Positions 32,630 to 43,015 are shown, counted from the first letter of the stretch. The stretch: 64,000 nt of DNA from Symbiodinium natans (GCA_905221605.1 CAJNDS010002245.1:363544-427543), one strand, 5' to 3'. Translations and numbers: made by a program. Notes: a model not told the origin generated them from the sequence alone.

Positions 32630-33587
32630 GTTTAGGGTTTAGGGTTTAGGGTTGAGGGTTTAGGGTTTAGGGTTTAGGGTTTAGGGTTTAGGGTTTAGGG
32701 CTTAGCGCTTAGCGCTTAGGGCTTAGGGCTTAGGGCTTATAGGGCTTAGGGCTTAGGCTTTAGGGTTTAGGGTTCGAGAGGTTTGCGGATGGAGCTTTAA
32801 CGGTTAGAATTTAGGGTTAAAGGGTTTAGCGACCCTAAATCCAGAACCCTAAACCCTAAACCCCAAAGGTTTGCGTCTGGGTTCAGAGCCGAAGCGGTCA
32901 AATTTGTTATTGTTTGTTGCAGGTCTTCCCCACGCAGTGGGGGCGTCCCCCCCCAGACCGTGTCTACATAAAAAAAAGTTCGAATTCTGAACGTCCCCCC
33001 CCCCCTTCAAAACAAGATGAACAACGAATTTTGAAGCACTGAAGCTCCATTCCTTTCGGTTTAGGTTTAGGGTTCAGGGTTTATTCCCTTATGGTGCCCT
33101 CGCAATTAGACTATACCAACCCCCAAAAGGGCTTTTTTGCGGGGCTAATACGCCTTGCAGATGGTTCGAAGTGTCCAAGTAGGGTCCAGACACCTTTTTG
33201 CCTAAAGTCTCCTCATGTAGTAGGTTGTTGGTGTAGTATACTTTCACCCCCTATCCCTAAACCTTAAACCCACAAAGGAGCTACATTGGAGCCTTCCGGT
33301 AAAGCGGCCTAGGCGATCACCAGGCTTTTGATTCAACTCTTTGGTCCGTTTTGTCGGCCTCGTTTAGGGTTTAGAGTTTATGGTTTAGGGCACGTGTCTG
33401 CGGTCTTGGGATGTTTTCGTGGCGCATTTAGAGCCTTCAAACCTTCCGCACTCGAACCCCAAAAACCCTGAGCCTCAGCCCTAGAAACCCTAGAGGCGTT
33501 GCTGCTTTGGGGTTTAGGGTTTAGGGTTTAGGGTTTAGGGTTTAGGGTTTAGGGTTTAGGGTTTAGGGTTTAGGGTTTAGGGTTTAG

Positions 33588-33674
33588 GGCACCTGCCCTA
33601 CACCGAGGAAATCGATGCAGGAAGACGAGCTCGTGCCAGACGTCGCCATGCGCCTTGGCAATCGGATCGACTGA
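33588..33674 (+). CDS. Candidate terminal exon using a telomeric acceptor
   Basis: The frame opens exactly at TTTAG|GG of an eleven-unit array: GTCPTPRKSMQEDELVPDVA then MRLGNRID and TGA. It shows the repeat acting as an acceptor. Confidence 0.38.
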   Translation, partial: GTCPTPRKSMQEDELVPDVAMRLGNRID

Positions 33675-34132
33675 GCCTCTCAGAACCCTAACTCCTAAAC
33701 CCTAAACCCTAAACCCCAAACCCTAAACCCTAAATCCTAAACCCTAAATCCTAAACCCTAAATCCTAAACCCTAAACCCTAAATCCTAAACCCCAAACCC
33801 TAAATCCCAAATCCTAAACCCTATAAGCTCTAAACCCTAAACCCCTACGCACTAGGCTATTAAGGGGGGGCACGGGCTGAGGCTTTGGGGTGTACACCCA
33901 CAGCAGCCCTTGTAATATGAAACGGCAATTCCGGGACCCTGGGTTCGAATAAGGAGCATTCCTAAGGCCTGGGCCGTTTAGGGTTCAGGGTTTAGGGTTT
34001 AGGGTTTAGGGGTTAGGGCTTAGGGCTTAGGGCTTAGGGCTTAGGGGTTTAATGTTAGGGGTTTAGGGTCTAGGGGTTTAGGGGTTTAGGGTTTAGGGTT
34101 AGGGGTAGTTTAGGGAGGGTGTAGGGTTGCAG

Positions 34133-34213
34133 AGTCTCAAGCACGAGCAGGAGGGAGGCTTCTATGTCCTGAACCTGAGCAAACGCCCAACACTGCCCTT
34201 CCTCGACCCCTGA
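34133..34213 (+). CDS. Candidate terminal exon
   Basis: After GGGTTGCAG the frame reads SLKHEQEGGFYVLNLSKRPT then LPFLDP and TGA. A 100-codon minus frame overlaps. Confidence 0.38.
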   Translation, partial: SLKHEQEGGFYVLNLSKRPTLPFLDP

Positions 34214-34423
34214 ACTATCCAACCCCAAAGACCACAATTTGTTTAAGACCCCCAAAAGGAAGGACATTCTAATCCCTATATTCCCCTTATAGAAGGAAGT
34301 GTTTTTCCTTCTATGGGGGGGGGGGGGGGGGCTTCTTAAGCAAGTGGTAGTTTGAGGCTTAGGGCTTGTCATTGCGGCGTTTGGGTGGTCCGCCTCACAT
34401 GGCCCCGACCCTTGGTGGAGGTT

Positions 34424-34716
34424 CTTAGTACCTGAGTGAGTACACTTTACATTTGTTGGGTTTGAACTGAATAAAAGAGAGATTAAAATGTGAAAATAGA
34501 TGAGAAATGTATGAAAAATCCTTTATAGATTATGTGGGTTGGTGGTCTCTGTAAGTAGGGTTTCTGTTGTATAGGACATGTAGTAAGTGGGGTCCCTATT
34601 AGGGTATCTAAGGGCTATATTAAGGTATCAGGTTAACAGATAAAGAGGCCACCGACCTTTATCATTTATAGAACCGGAAGTGTACACTTTTTTGGGCCTT
34701 CTGAACTCAGCAACTC
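34424..34716. mobile_element. MITE-like family 2, copy 4, with about 190-bp insertion
   Basis: The left end CTTAGTACCTGAGTGAGTAC-ACTTTAC and right end AAGTGTACACTTTTTTGGGC… GAACTCAGCAACT are separated by AT-rich DNA (34462-34665) absent from other copies. Confidence 0.65.
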
Positions 34717-34958
34717 AAAGGTTTCTAAAGTACTGGTTCTGTTGGATACAGCAGGATATAGAGCAGTAAGGTCGCCCTCAAATAGTTGCATCCGTCAAAG
34801 GGGACTCCTAAACCCTAAACCCTAAACCCTAAACCCTAAACCCTAAACCCTAAACCCTAAACCCTAAACCCTAACCCTAAACCCTAAACCCTAAACCCTA
34901 AACCCTGTACAACCCTAAACCGACCATATTAAGGGCCCGTACAACTATCCGAAGAAAG

Positions 34959-35012
34959 GTACGAGACCGCGGTCAGCGCCGTCAACAGGGGTCGCTGCAT
35001 TGTGCGCCTTGG
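34959..35012 (+). CDS. Candidate exon with canonical GTGAGT donor
   Basis: After GAAGAAAG|G it reads YETAVSAVNRGRCIVRL and meets GTGAGTGG, the consensus donor. Confidence 0.42.
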
Positions 35013-35147
35013 GTGAGTGGCTTTGGGGTGCGGAGTTTAGGGTTTAGGCTTTTTACCATAGGGTTTAGGGTTTCGGGTGTATGACTACAGGGTTTAGGGT
35101 TTGGGTTTAGAGTTTAATTAGGAACAACTTCACAATTAAATTGCAAG

Positions 35148-35276
35148 GACTTCACCTCCTGTTTCTGGCCTAGTTACAACAACCTTCCGGGGCCCTCATT
35201 TAAATCTAACGAATCTCCCAAACCCTTGTCCCGGAACCACGAAAACCCTCCAAGAAGCCTAATTAGGGAAGCCTAG
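35148..35276 (+). CDS. Candidate terminal exon
   Basis: After TTGCAAG|G it reads DFTSCFWPSYNNLPGPSFKS then NESPKPLSRNHENPPRSLIR and stops at TAG in CCCTAAA DNA. Confidence 0.36.
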   Translation, partial: DFTSCFWPSYNNLPGPSFKSNESPKPLSRNHENPPRSLIREA

Positions 35277-35346
35277 CCCTAAACCCTAAACGATCAGGCA
35301 AGCCTACTTGAAGGTACATGGGTACTAGTGTAGGTAGGGTTGCAAG

Positions 35347-35416
35347 AGCCTCGAATACGGCTTCAACTTCTACCCCCAGAGTATGGTCATTCTTCGAAAC
35401 GACGGTCCCTCGTTGG
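35347..35416 (+). CDS. Candidate exon
   Basis: After GGTTGCAAG it reads SLEYGFNFYPQSMVILRNDG then PSL with a GT donor (GTACCC). A small following exon at about 35683-35713 (VPVGLRHRS, GTGAGT donor) has compatible phase. Confidence 0.42.
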
Positions 35417-36289
35417 GTACCCTAAACCCTAAACCCTAAACCCTAAACCCTAAACCCTAAACCCTAAACCCTAAACCCTAAACCCTAAACCTAAACCCTA
35501 AACCCTAAGTAGTAAGTAATGAGGGGGCGCGCCCTTATGATAAAGACCCTGGAAGGGACCCCAATTTAGACAATCCTCCAGGCCCTAAACCCTAAACCCT
35601 AAACCCTAAACCCTAAACCCTAAACCCTAAACCCTAAACCCTAAACCCTAAACTTCACGTGGCCCTCCTAGTCCACCCCAAGAGGTACCAGTGGGGTTGA
35701 GGCACCGCTCGGGGTGAGTCGCTTGGTTTGTTTCCTTGGCGTCCCTAGACCCTAAACCCTGAACCCTGATCCCGAAACCCTAAACCCTAAACCCTAAGCC
35801 TTAAACCCTAAACCCTAAACCCTTAACCCTAAACCCTAAACCCTAAACCCTAAACCCTAAACCCTAAACCCTAAAACCTAAACCCTAAACCCTAAACCCT
35901 AAACCCTAAACCCTAAACCCTAAACCCTAAACCCTATCCCTGACGGGAGTTCAGGCCCTTTAGGGTTGGTTTCGAGTACAGCAGTGTAGTTTAGGGTTTA
36001 GGGTCTAGGGATTAGGACTCAGGGGTTAGGGTTTAGGGTTGATCTTCGAGACATCTCTGCGCCCGTCTTCAGCCTGATCCCCTCCCCGCCCGCAGATTCT
36101 ACGCTATGTGCACATTCAACCGCCTAAGCCCTCAACCCTAAACCCCATAAGGCGAAGGGTCTCAGCCAAAAATGCCTAAATCCCTACTAGATCCCTAAAA
36201 CCCCCAAACTCTAAAACCCCTAAACGCCTAAACCTTAAACCCCTAAACCCCTAAATTCCGAAACCCTAAACCCTAAACCCTAAACCCAG

Positions 36290-36372
36290 GATGCAGAGTG
36301 TGGCCTCAACCCGCAAGCTCACGAAGAAAGATGAGAGTCGAGTCGCGCGGCGAGAAGAACTAGCCGAGATCG
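36290..36372 (+). CDS. Candidate initiating exon
   Basis: ATG opens MQSVASTRKLTKKDESRVAR then REELAEIG directly before a long G-run. Charged, coiled-coil-like. The downstream acceptor is unknown. Confidence 0.33.
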
Positions 36373-36481
36373 GGGGGGGGGGGGGGGGGGGGGGTAGGGG
36401 GGTTAGGGGGGGGTAGGGGGGGGGGGGGGGGGGGGTGGGGGGTGGGGGTTGGGGGGTGGGGGGGGGTGTAGGGGGGGGGTT
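36373..36481. repeat. Poly-G rich tract
   Basis: About 105 bp almost wholly G with scattered T/A. A second G-rich (GGGGGTG)n tract lies at 37330-37450. Both have strong quadruplex potential and are prone to assembly error. Confidence 0.95.
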
Positions 36482-36754
36482 TCGCTAGATGAGGGTGCGC
36501 ATGAAGGGACCGCAATTTTGGGGAACTGCCCCTATCAGATTGTTTGTAGGTGGAGACCCGCTTATTGTGCTTAACCGGGGAGTTCCCAAGAAAGGTTTCC
36601 CAGTGCCCAGCCCTCTACGCCATACATGTGATAAAAAGGTTAAGGGGCTTCCTTTCTCCCTTGAAACCCTGAGCCCAAAACTCTAAAACCTGAACCCTAG
36701 ACCCCTAAAACCCTATAGCGCTAAACCTGAAAGCCTGAAACCTCTACGCTTAAG

Positions 36755-37026
36755 AAGGTTACGGAGCAGGAACTGACGGAGCTGCTAGAAGAGATGTTGG
36801 GGAATGCGTGCGAGGAGCGCACGAAGGTGCTGAAAGGATTTAGGGTTTAGGGTTTAGGGTTTAGGGTTTAGGGTTTAGGATTCCTGGTGCGGAGCTTGTC
36901 TTTCGCAAGGGTCCACTGCTCAGGGTTAAAGCTGAGACAATCGCTTTGTTCAGGCGCTCGCGGTTTGTGGGGTTTCGAGGTTTCGGGCTTTGGGCCTGGG
37001 TGCGCGGGCAGTGGCGTAAACCCTAA
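36755..37026 (+). CDS. Candidate two-exon 3' gene portion
   Basis: Exon 36755-36828 reads KVTEQELTELLEEMLGNACE then ERTK, strongly helical, ending at a GC donor (GCTGAAAG). The next exon opens at TTTAG|G of the telomeric tract (36879): IPGAELVFRKGPLLRVKAET then IALFRRSRF…, with a stop at 37024, or an earlier GT donor near 36962. The exon at 36290 may belong upstream. The protein is unknown. Confidence 0.43.
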
Positions 37027-37204
37027 ACGCTAAACCCCAAACCCTGAACCCTGAGCCCGAAACCCTTAACAACCCAAACCCTAAACACAAACCCTATGCG
37101 GTTTAGGGTTTGGGGTGAACCCAGCACCTGAACCCGCCCTCCAGGAACCCTAAACCCTAAACCCTAAACCCTAAACCCTATGGTCCGCTCGTTGTTCCCT
37201 GAAG

Positions 37205-37270
37205 GACATCTCGGAGCTCCGTCGCGCCTTGGTACTTTTGGCCGAAAGTGGCCGTGTGGACCGAGCCGAG
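37205..37270 (+). CDS. Candidate exon
   Basis: After CCTGAAG|G it reads DISELRRALVLLAESGRVDR then AE with a GC donor (GCAGGATC). Helical and phase 0-0. Confidence 0.43.
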
Positions 37271-37746
37271 GCAGGATCGAGTTCGGTGGGTTTAGGGTTT
37301 AGGGTTTAGGGTTTAGGGTTTAGGGTTTAGGGGGTGGGGTGGGGGCGGGGTGGGGGTGGGGGTGGGGGTGGGGGTGGGTGGGGGTGGGGGTCGGGGCGTA
37401 GGCGGGGGTGGGGGCTGGGTCGCGGCAGGGGTGGTCGGGTGGGGGTGTTTTTTTTTTCAGTACGGCAGCTTCGGGCTTAGGGTTTAGGTTGTTGCGGGTT
37501 ATTGTTGGTTTAGAGTTTGGCGGCTTGGGTTTCTTTTTCGCAATTGGGGCATTGGGGGGTTAGGGCTTATAGGCTTATAGACTTATGGTTTGGGGCTTTG
37601 GGAATTATGGAGGGAGGGCCCCATTCCCCCTGTATTACCACCATAGTTCAGCGATTCAGATGTTTAGTTATAGCAGCAGCTATAACCCTTAATCCTAAAC
37701 TAAACCCTAAACCCTAAACCCATAAATTCGTGGGTGACACTCCCAG

Positions 37747-37818
37747 GCTTTCATTCGACTTGCTTGGCTGATGGCTCTCTTTCCCGTGGGTAATCGCCCT
37801 GCCAAGAGCGTGCTTTAG
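37747..37818 (+). CDS. Candidate terminal exon
   Basis: After CTCCCAG|G it reads AFIRLAWLMALFPVGNRPAK then SVL and TAG. Phase 0, compatible with 37205-37270, though about 480 bp of G-rich DNA lies between. Confidence 0.38.
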   Translation, partial: AFIRLAWLMALFPVGNRPAKSVL

Positions 37819-37968
37819 GGTTAAGGGTTTAGGAATCTTATAAAGTCTGAGGGTTTACATAGCGGGGCATGATCAGGGTGGAACCGCTTCCTGCAAGTTG
37901 GGATGAACGATAAGCCCTCAACTTAGCCTCTGCGATGGGTTAGGGTTTGCGGTTTGGGTTTATCTAAG

Positions 37969-38086
37969 AGTAGTTCTATGGTCCTTTGGTCCCTTACCTT
38001 CTTTTATGGGCCCTTGGGTTTTACAGTGTATATGCCGGGTATACAGGTCCCCCTTTTTCGGGCCCATATTGAGGGACCATGCAACT
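37969..38086. mobile_element. MITE-like family 3, copy 2
   Basis: AGAGTAGTTCTATGGTCC… CCTTCTTTTATGGGCCC … GGGCCCATATTGAGGGACCA-TGCAACTACCC. It has inverted ends TAGTTNNATGGTCC / GGACCATGCAACTA. Confidence 0.65.
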
Positions 38087-38154
38087 ACCCTAAACCCTCA
38101 ACCCGAAACCCTAAACCCTAAACCCCAAACCCTCCTCAACTTTTAGACCCGAAG

Positions 38155-38462
38155 GTGGGAGGGGCCCAAGCTCGGAGGCTTTCTTCCAACAAGTGCGGCG
38201 GGACTTCCCAGAGGCCTCCTGCAGGTTTAGGGTTGAGGGTAAACCCTAAACCCTAAACCCTAAACCCTAAACCCTAAGCCCTAAGCCCTAAACCCTGCTG
38301 AGGGTTTAGGGTTGGGGGGCCCCAAGAAGCCACTGAGATGAGCTCTAAACCCTAAACCCTAAACCCTAAACCCTAAACCCTAAACCCTAAACCCTAAACC
38401 CTAAACCCCAGAGCTTTCTGCGCCCAGCCCGAAGGCGCCCTGAGCTTTAACTTGAGTTTAGT
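38155..38462 (+). CDS. Candidate two-exon model
   Basis: Exon 38155-38224 (GRGPSSEAFFQQVRRDFPEA then SC, ending CAG|GTTTAG) and exon 38411-38462 (AFCAQPEGALSFNLSLV, stop) agree in phase. The intron holds two telomeric tracts in opposite arrangement. Confidence 0.36.
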
Positions 38463-38660
38463 TTAGGTCTTCGGCGGAGGGGCCCCGTAAGCCGGCTGCA
38501 GAAGCGATCCATTCTTTTTCATTGCAGCCGCCCCGAGTGGATACTTTCCAAAAATAGCGGGGGATCCATTTAAAGTTTAAAGCTGTATCTACTGGCGGGT
38601 TTAGGGTTTAGGGTTTAGGGTTTAGGGTTTAGGGTTTAGGGTTTAGGGTTTAGGGGGGGG

Positions 38661-38785
38661 GGGGTTCTGGAGGGTAGGTACCTCGCGAAACTTAGGGAAG
38701 CTTAGGGAGCCTTAGGGAGTAGTGGGGAGTGTTCGGGAACCTTGGGTTACATGCCCCCCTTTAGCCCCCCCTCCTTAAGAACCCT
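38661..38785. mobile_element. Dispersed family 5, inverted copy
   Basis: GGTTCTGGAGGGTAGGTACC … GGGAGTAGTGGGGAGTGTTC … CCTCCTTAAGAACC, the complement of 13009-13135. Confidence 0.6.
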
Positions 38786-38946
38786 ATAATCAAGAGGTGA
38801 CTGAACTCTGCTGAATACAAGGGACCATATTTTACAAGGGACCATTTAGAGAATTTGGGCGCGCACCTAGTGGCCTTGAAGCCTTAACTGCCTGACTCCT
38901 GAGCAGAAGGGTGGAATCAGGGTGTGGGTTTAGAGTTAGGGTTTAG

Positions 38947-39041
38947 GGTTTGTGCCTCACGAGATCCAAAGGAACCGATGCGGAGTCTTTAAATGCAAGC
39001 AGATGCCGTGGCTGATGCTGAAAGTGGGGGGGTTTCCTTAG
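38947..39041 (+). CDS. Candidate terminal exon, telomeric acceptor
   Basis: Opens at TTTAG|GG: FVPHEIQRNRCGVFKCKQMP then WLMLKVGGFP and TAG. Confidence 0.38.
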
Positions 39042-39117
39042 GGCAGAACACGAAACCCTATGAGCCCTGTTTAGGGTTTAGGGATTAGGGTTTAGGGTTT
39101 TAGGTCCTGTTTACCAG

Positions 39118-39281
39118 GAAGCCCGTGCACTCGTACTCATTGCCACGGTTTAGGGTTTAGGTTTAGGGTTTAGGGTTTAGGGTTTAGGGTTTAGGGTTTA
39201 TAGGGTCCCTCTTGGCCCGATGAGATGGCAGTATGGGAGTGGCCTGTTTCTAGGGACTTCGAGTTTGGTTCTGGGCTTTGA
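39118..39281 (+). CDS. Candidate two-exon 3' gene portion
   Basis: Exon 39118-39147 (EARALVLIAT, TTACCAG|G … GT of the repeat) joins in phase 0 to 39225-39281 (MAVWEWPVSRDFEFGSGL, TGA). The second could also start a short open frame by itself. Confidence 0.33.
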
Positions 39282-39446
39282 GTTGAGAATTTCTCCCCGG
39301 CCCCTAAAAGCTCAATTAGGGGCAACCAAGCCCTAAACCCTAAAACTCCAAATGATTCGGTGTTTGGGGTTTAGGGTCTAAAGTTCTAACCCTCGACCCT
39401 AAACCCTAAACCCTAAACCCTAAACCCTAAACCCCGAAGTGCTCAG

Positions 39447-39758
39447 ACGGAGGCCGCCGATGCCATGGCAGCTCCATACGCAGCGGCAGGTCTTTTCAAG
39501 GAGGCTCCTGGGTTTAGGGTTTAGGGTTTAGGGTTTAGGGTTTAGGGTGCAGAATTCAGGTGTACCTGTGTCCCCTATCACTATTATAGGGTGTTTGGTG
39601 TATGAGGTTTCGGGTGTTGGGGTTACAGGGACGTGCCCCGCAACTTGGCGAGTCGTTTCTTACACACTTGCGGCTTGCGGTGGCCTCCCTCCACTCAGAC
39701 AGGCACCGCCACGGAGGCCCCAATCCTGTGTTTAGAGCTTAGGGTTATAGTAGTTTAG
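39447..39758 (+). CDS. Candidate two-exon 3' gene portion
   Basis: Exon 39447-39511 (TEAADAMAAPYAAAGLFKEA then P) ends GG|GTTTAG. Exon 39629-39758 begins TTACAG|G (DVPRNLASRFLHTCGLRWPP then STQTGTATEAPILCLEL…) and ends TAG. Phases agree. A 62-codon frame in another register overlaps exon 2. Confidence 0.38.
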
Positions 39759-39927
39759 GGTTAGGGTTTAGGGTTTAGGGTTTAGGGTTTAGGGTTTAGG
39801 GTTTAGGGTTTAGGGTTTAGGGTTTAGGGTTTAGGGTTTAGGGTTTAGGGTGTAGTAGTTTAGGGTGTAGTAGTTTAGGGTTTAGGGTTTGGGGTTTAGG
39901 GTTTAGGGTTCAGGGTTACTCCAAAAA

Positions 39928-40241
39928 ATGCGGCTGCTGATCGGGAACGTGCTCATCAGGAGGGTTCCGGATCTGGGATTTGGGGTAACTGAAGTTCAGA
40001 AACTCCGAAGGGGAGGAAGCCAACAACAATTGCAAAGTCTCGTGGAGGCTGTTTAGGGTTTAGGGTTGAGGGTTTCGGGTAGAGGTCCCAATCTCGAAAA
40101 GTAGACACTTGACCTATTGTAGGATTCAGGGTGTAAGTCTTTAAGGCCCCTCGAAGCTACGAAAAGCCGAATGCCAATAAGCCACCAAACCCGAAACCTC
40201 GAAAGCCTCCCCCAGTAACCCCCAAACCCCTGAATCCCTAA
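39928..40241 (+). CDS. Candidate complete two-exon gene, 72 codons
   Basis: Exon 39928-40050 starts MRLLIGNVLIRRVPDLGFGV then TEVQKLRRGGSQQQLQSLVE, with GT of the telomeric tract as donor. Exon 40146-40241 (CTTTAAG|G) is Pro/Lys-rich (APRSYEKPNANKPPNPKPRK…) and ends TAA. The 95-nt intron is mostly TTTAGGG variants. The Pro-rich tail partly derives from CCCTAAA DNA, so the true stop may differ. A second frame in exon 1 is also open. Confidence 0.38.
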
Positions 40242-40333
40242 ACCCTAAACCCTAAACCCTACATAAACCCTAAACCCTAAATTTCAAATCCCTATACCCT
40301 AAACCCTAAACCCCTGATCGCTCTTTGGCCCAG

Positions 40334-40696
40334 GCAGCACGCTACGGGACGACGAGCTTGCTCGGGCTTCGTGCGGCGATGGAGGGGTGGCTGCGAGGCG
40401 CCATGGATCCATGGCGTAGGGTTTAGGGTTTAGGGTTTAGTAGGGTTTAGGGTTTAGGGTTTAGAAGGGTCTAGGGTTTAGTAGGGTTTAGGGTTTAGGG
40501 TTTAGTAGGATTTAGGGGACCAAACATGAACCCGAGAATTGGGGTCAGATCTACTCAAAACCATTACAATTCCTATTCAGGTACATGAACCTTAAACCCT
40601 TTTAGGGTTCGCTTCGTCCCCAAGCTCAAACCCCAAACCCCAAACCCCAAACCCTAAACCCTAAACCCTAAACTCTAAACCCTAAACCCTAAACCC

Positions 40697-40733
<37 letters not shown>

Positions 40734-40831
40734 GGGCCCTGAAAAGGGGACCCCTTCCTTATTTACCTGATAAAACCCAAAGGCTCATACGTCAGAGCCC
40801 TTGCGATGCAAGGACCCCCAAGGACCCACAA
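40334..40831 (+). CDS. Candidate two-exon gene portion with an element in the intron
   Basis: Exon 40334-40420 (AARYGTTSLLGLRAAMEGWL then RGAMDPWRR; GCCCAG|G … GT of TTTAGGG) joins phase 0 to 40783-40831 (AHTSEPLRCKDPQGPT). The intron carries ITS, a family 4 element (40516-40590), CCCTAAA and a (GA)n run (40700-40730). Confidence 0.4.
40516..40590. mobile_element. Dispersed family 4, copy without telomeric insert
   Basis: GGACCAAACATGAACCCGAG-AATTGGGGTCAGATCTACTC… TTACAATTCCTATTCAGGTA-CATGAACC; contiguous where 17148-17268 is interrupted. Confidence 0.75.
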
Positions 40832-41047
40832 GTTTAGGGTTTAGTTTAGGGTTTAGAGTTTAGAGTTTAGGCTTTAGGGTTTAGGGTTTAGGGTTCAGGG
40901 TTCAGGGTTTAGGGTTTAGGGTTTAGCCCCCCTTCCCCCCAAACCTCCCCCCCACCCCGCGCGCCGTTCTCAGTAGAGAATGGGCCCAAACCCTAAACCC
41001 CTACACCCTAAACCCTAAACGTACCCCCCTATACACCCCCCTTGCAG

Positions 41048-41605
41048 GATTCTATTACTGCCTTCCAGGCTTCCTTGCACTTGCTGTTTTTAGCACCGGT
41101 TTGAAAACCAGCCCCCCCCCCCCCCGCCCCCCCGCCAGGGTGCCGGCACCATCTTCAAACCTACGAACCCTAAACCCTAAACCTTAAACCCCAAACCCTA
41201 AACCCTAAACCCTAAAACCCAAACCCTACACCCTAAACCCTAAACTCTTCTGGCAAGATGAGGTGGCAAGCCAGAAGTTGCCCTGGAGCTGCTGAGTACC
41301 GGCCGAAGCCAGAATCTTCAGACGGATCCCGTCGCGTACGTGTGCCGGCAGGGACTGTACTGCTTAGGGTTTAGGGTTTAGGGTTTAGGGTTTAGGGTTT
41401 AGGGTGGGTTTAGGGTTTAGGGCTTAGGGTTTAGGGTCCAGAGTTTAGTTTATGTAGGCCTAAGGAGTTGAAACAGTGTGGGGTTTAGGGTTCATAGAGT
41501 TTGGCCTGGGTGTCGGGGTTTCGGTTGTGGGGCAGATCTTGCGGTGACGAGATGTTCAGCAAAGCCTCCATTCCCAGGATGGGCTTTTCAACCCCATCAC
41601 CCTAA
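41048..41605 (+). CDS. Candidate three-exon 3' gene portion
   Basis: Exons 41048-41098 (DSITAFQASLHLLFLAP; CCTTGCAG|G … GTTTGA), 41258-41368 (MRWQARSCPGAAEYRPKPES then SDGSRRVRVPAGTVLLR; GT of repeat) and 41498-41605 (SLAWVSGFRLWGRSCGDEMF then SKASIPRMGFSTPSP, TAA) are all phase 0. It could continue from 40783-40831. The protein is unknown. Confidence 0.4.
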
Positions 41606-41716
41606 ACCCTAAACCCTAAACCCTAAACCCTAAACCCTAAACCCTAAACCCTAAACCCTGAACCCTAGACCCTAGACCCTAGACCCTAAACCCTAAACCC
41701 TAAACCCTAACCCTCA

Positions 41717-41785
41717 AAAAAGGTGCCTTATGGGGATCATTTTGGGGATTAGATTGCCGAATAGCCCATCCTGGTCTTGGGATCC
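41717..41785. mobile_element. Dispersed family 6, copy 2
   Basis: CAAAAAAGGTGCCTTATGGG … GGGGATTAGATTGCCGAATA-GCCCATCCTGGTCTTGGG. Confidence 0.6.
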
Positions 41786-41929
41786 GAGACTCTAGGACAG
41801 GCCTTGTTTAGGGTTTAGGGTTTAGGGTTTGGGGTTTAGGGTTTAGGATTTAGGGTACCCTGCCCACAAGGGACCAGCATGTAGAAAACTGCCCACGTAA
41901 GGGGCTTTATCGTTGAGATCGTGCTGAAG

Positions 41930-42731
41930 GAACCCTTTTGTACCAGTACATGCTACAGCCGGGCGGATTCTGCCCGATTGCTCATAGAATAAGGATGCGC
42001 CAGAACAACTTTTTACAGGTGTTGGGAACCATGTACGGCTTCCAACATCAGTCCAGATGTTTAGGGCTTTGGGACTTCGGGGTTAGGATGTATGTCCTGG
42101 CTGAGTTCTAGGTTCAGGGTTCATGGCTTTGGGTTTCGGGTTCAGGGTTTGGGCTCAGGTCTTTTGGGTTTCGGATTTGGGGTCGTTTCTTGTTGTCTTT
42201 AGCCCTAAACCCTAAACCCTGAACCCTGAACCCTGAACTGGGGCACCGTGGAATGCCCAGGAGACGGCGGTGAAGTGCTGCAAGGTTGTCGGACAGTCCG
42301 AGTGGATTTATCGGCTCTGCGCCGATTCCTACCAGGCCAGGATTGGGTTTAGGGTCTAGGGTTAGGGGTTAGGGTTTAAAGGGTTTAGGGTTCAGGGTGC
42401 AGGGTTCAGGGTTTAGGGTTTAGGGTTTGGGGTTTAGGGTTTAGGATTTTAGGGTTGTAGGGTTTAGGGTTTAGGGTTCAGGGTTCAGGGTTCAGGGTTT
42501 GGGGTTCAGGGTTTGGGGTTCAGGGTTCCGGTAGCCAGTTCCCTTATCTCCTGAAAGCTTCCGTTCAGTTCAACAGCACTGTGAGCAGCCCTAAACCCTA
42601 AACCCTAAACCCTAAACCCTAAACCCTAAACCCTAAACCCCGCACCTTTGCTTAAGCCTTGCATCCCAGAGGCCCTGGGACAGCTCATGGGGTCCGAGAT
42701 GCCAGCAGAGCAGCAGTACGAGGCGCCATGA
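41930..42731 (+). CDS. Candidate four-exon 3' gene portion, unknown protein
   Basis: Exons 41930-42018, 42261-42335, 42539-42587 and 42670-42731 (TGA) join in phase to about 91 codons. They read TLLYQYMLQPGGFCPIAHRI then RMRQNNFLQ; ETAVKCCKVVGQSEWIYRLC then ADSYQ; FPYLLKASVQFNSTVS; ALGQLMGSEMPAEQQYEAP. Borders are CTGAAG|G…GTGTTG, CCCAG|G…GC, CCAG…GC (GCCCTAAA), CCCAG…stop. Introns carry TTTAGGG and CCCTAAA blocks. Good composition and phase agreement make this one of the better unnamed models. Confidence 0.47.
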
Positions 42732-42925
42732 GCTACCTCGCTGAGGGTTTAGGGTTTAGGGTTTAGGGTTTAGGGTTTAGGGTTTAGGGTTTAGGGTTTG
42801 GGGTTTAGGGTTTAGGGTTTGGGGTTCGGGGTTTAGGGTTTAGGGATGAGGAACTCGGGTTTCGTGGGCTTGTGGTCTTGGTATAGGGCTTATAGCGTCT
42901 GTACTATGCAACAAAGGTTCCCAAG

Positions 42926-43015
42926 CCCTACCCTGGATGCAATGCACACTTCAACGTGATTCTGGGCATCTTGTCCTTAATCCTCTGTGCCTTGATTGGG
43001 CGTTTCAGCACGTGA
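42926..43015 (+). CDS. Candidate terminal exon with a transmembrane segment
   Basis: After TCCCAAG it reads PYPGCNAHFNVILGILSLIL then CALIGRFST and TGA. The middle 17 residues are strongly hydrophobic, consistent with a C-terminal membrane anchor. Confidence 0.38.
   Translation, partial: PYPGCNAHFNVILGILSLILCALIGRFST

Noticed and set aside
33925-33960. tRNA-like B box (GGTTCGAAT)
   Set aside because: No matching A box, acceptor stem or anticodon arm at proper distance.
41465-41482. 18-nt microexon (ELKQCG) in the 41048-41605 model
   Set aside because: It would leave a 15-nt intron before 41498, too short to splice.
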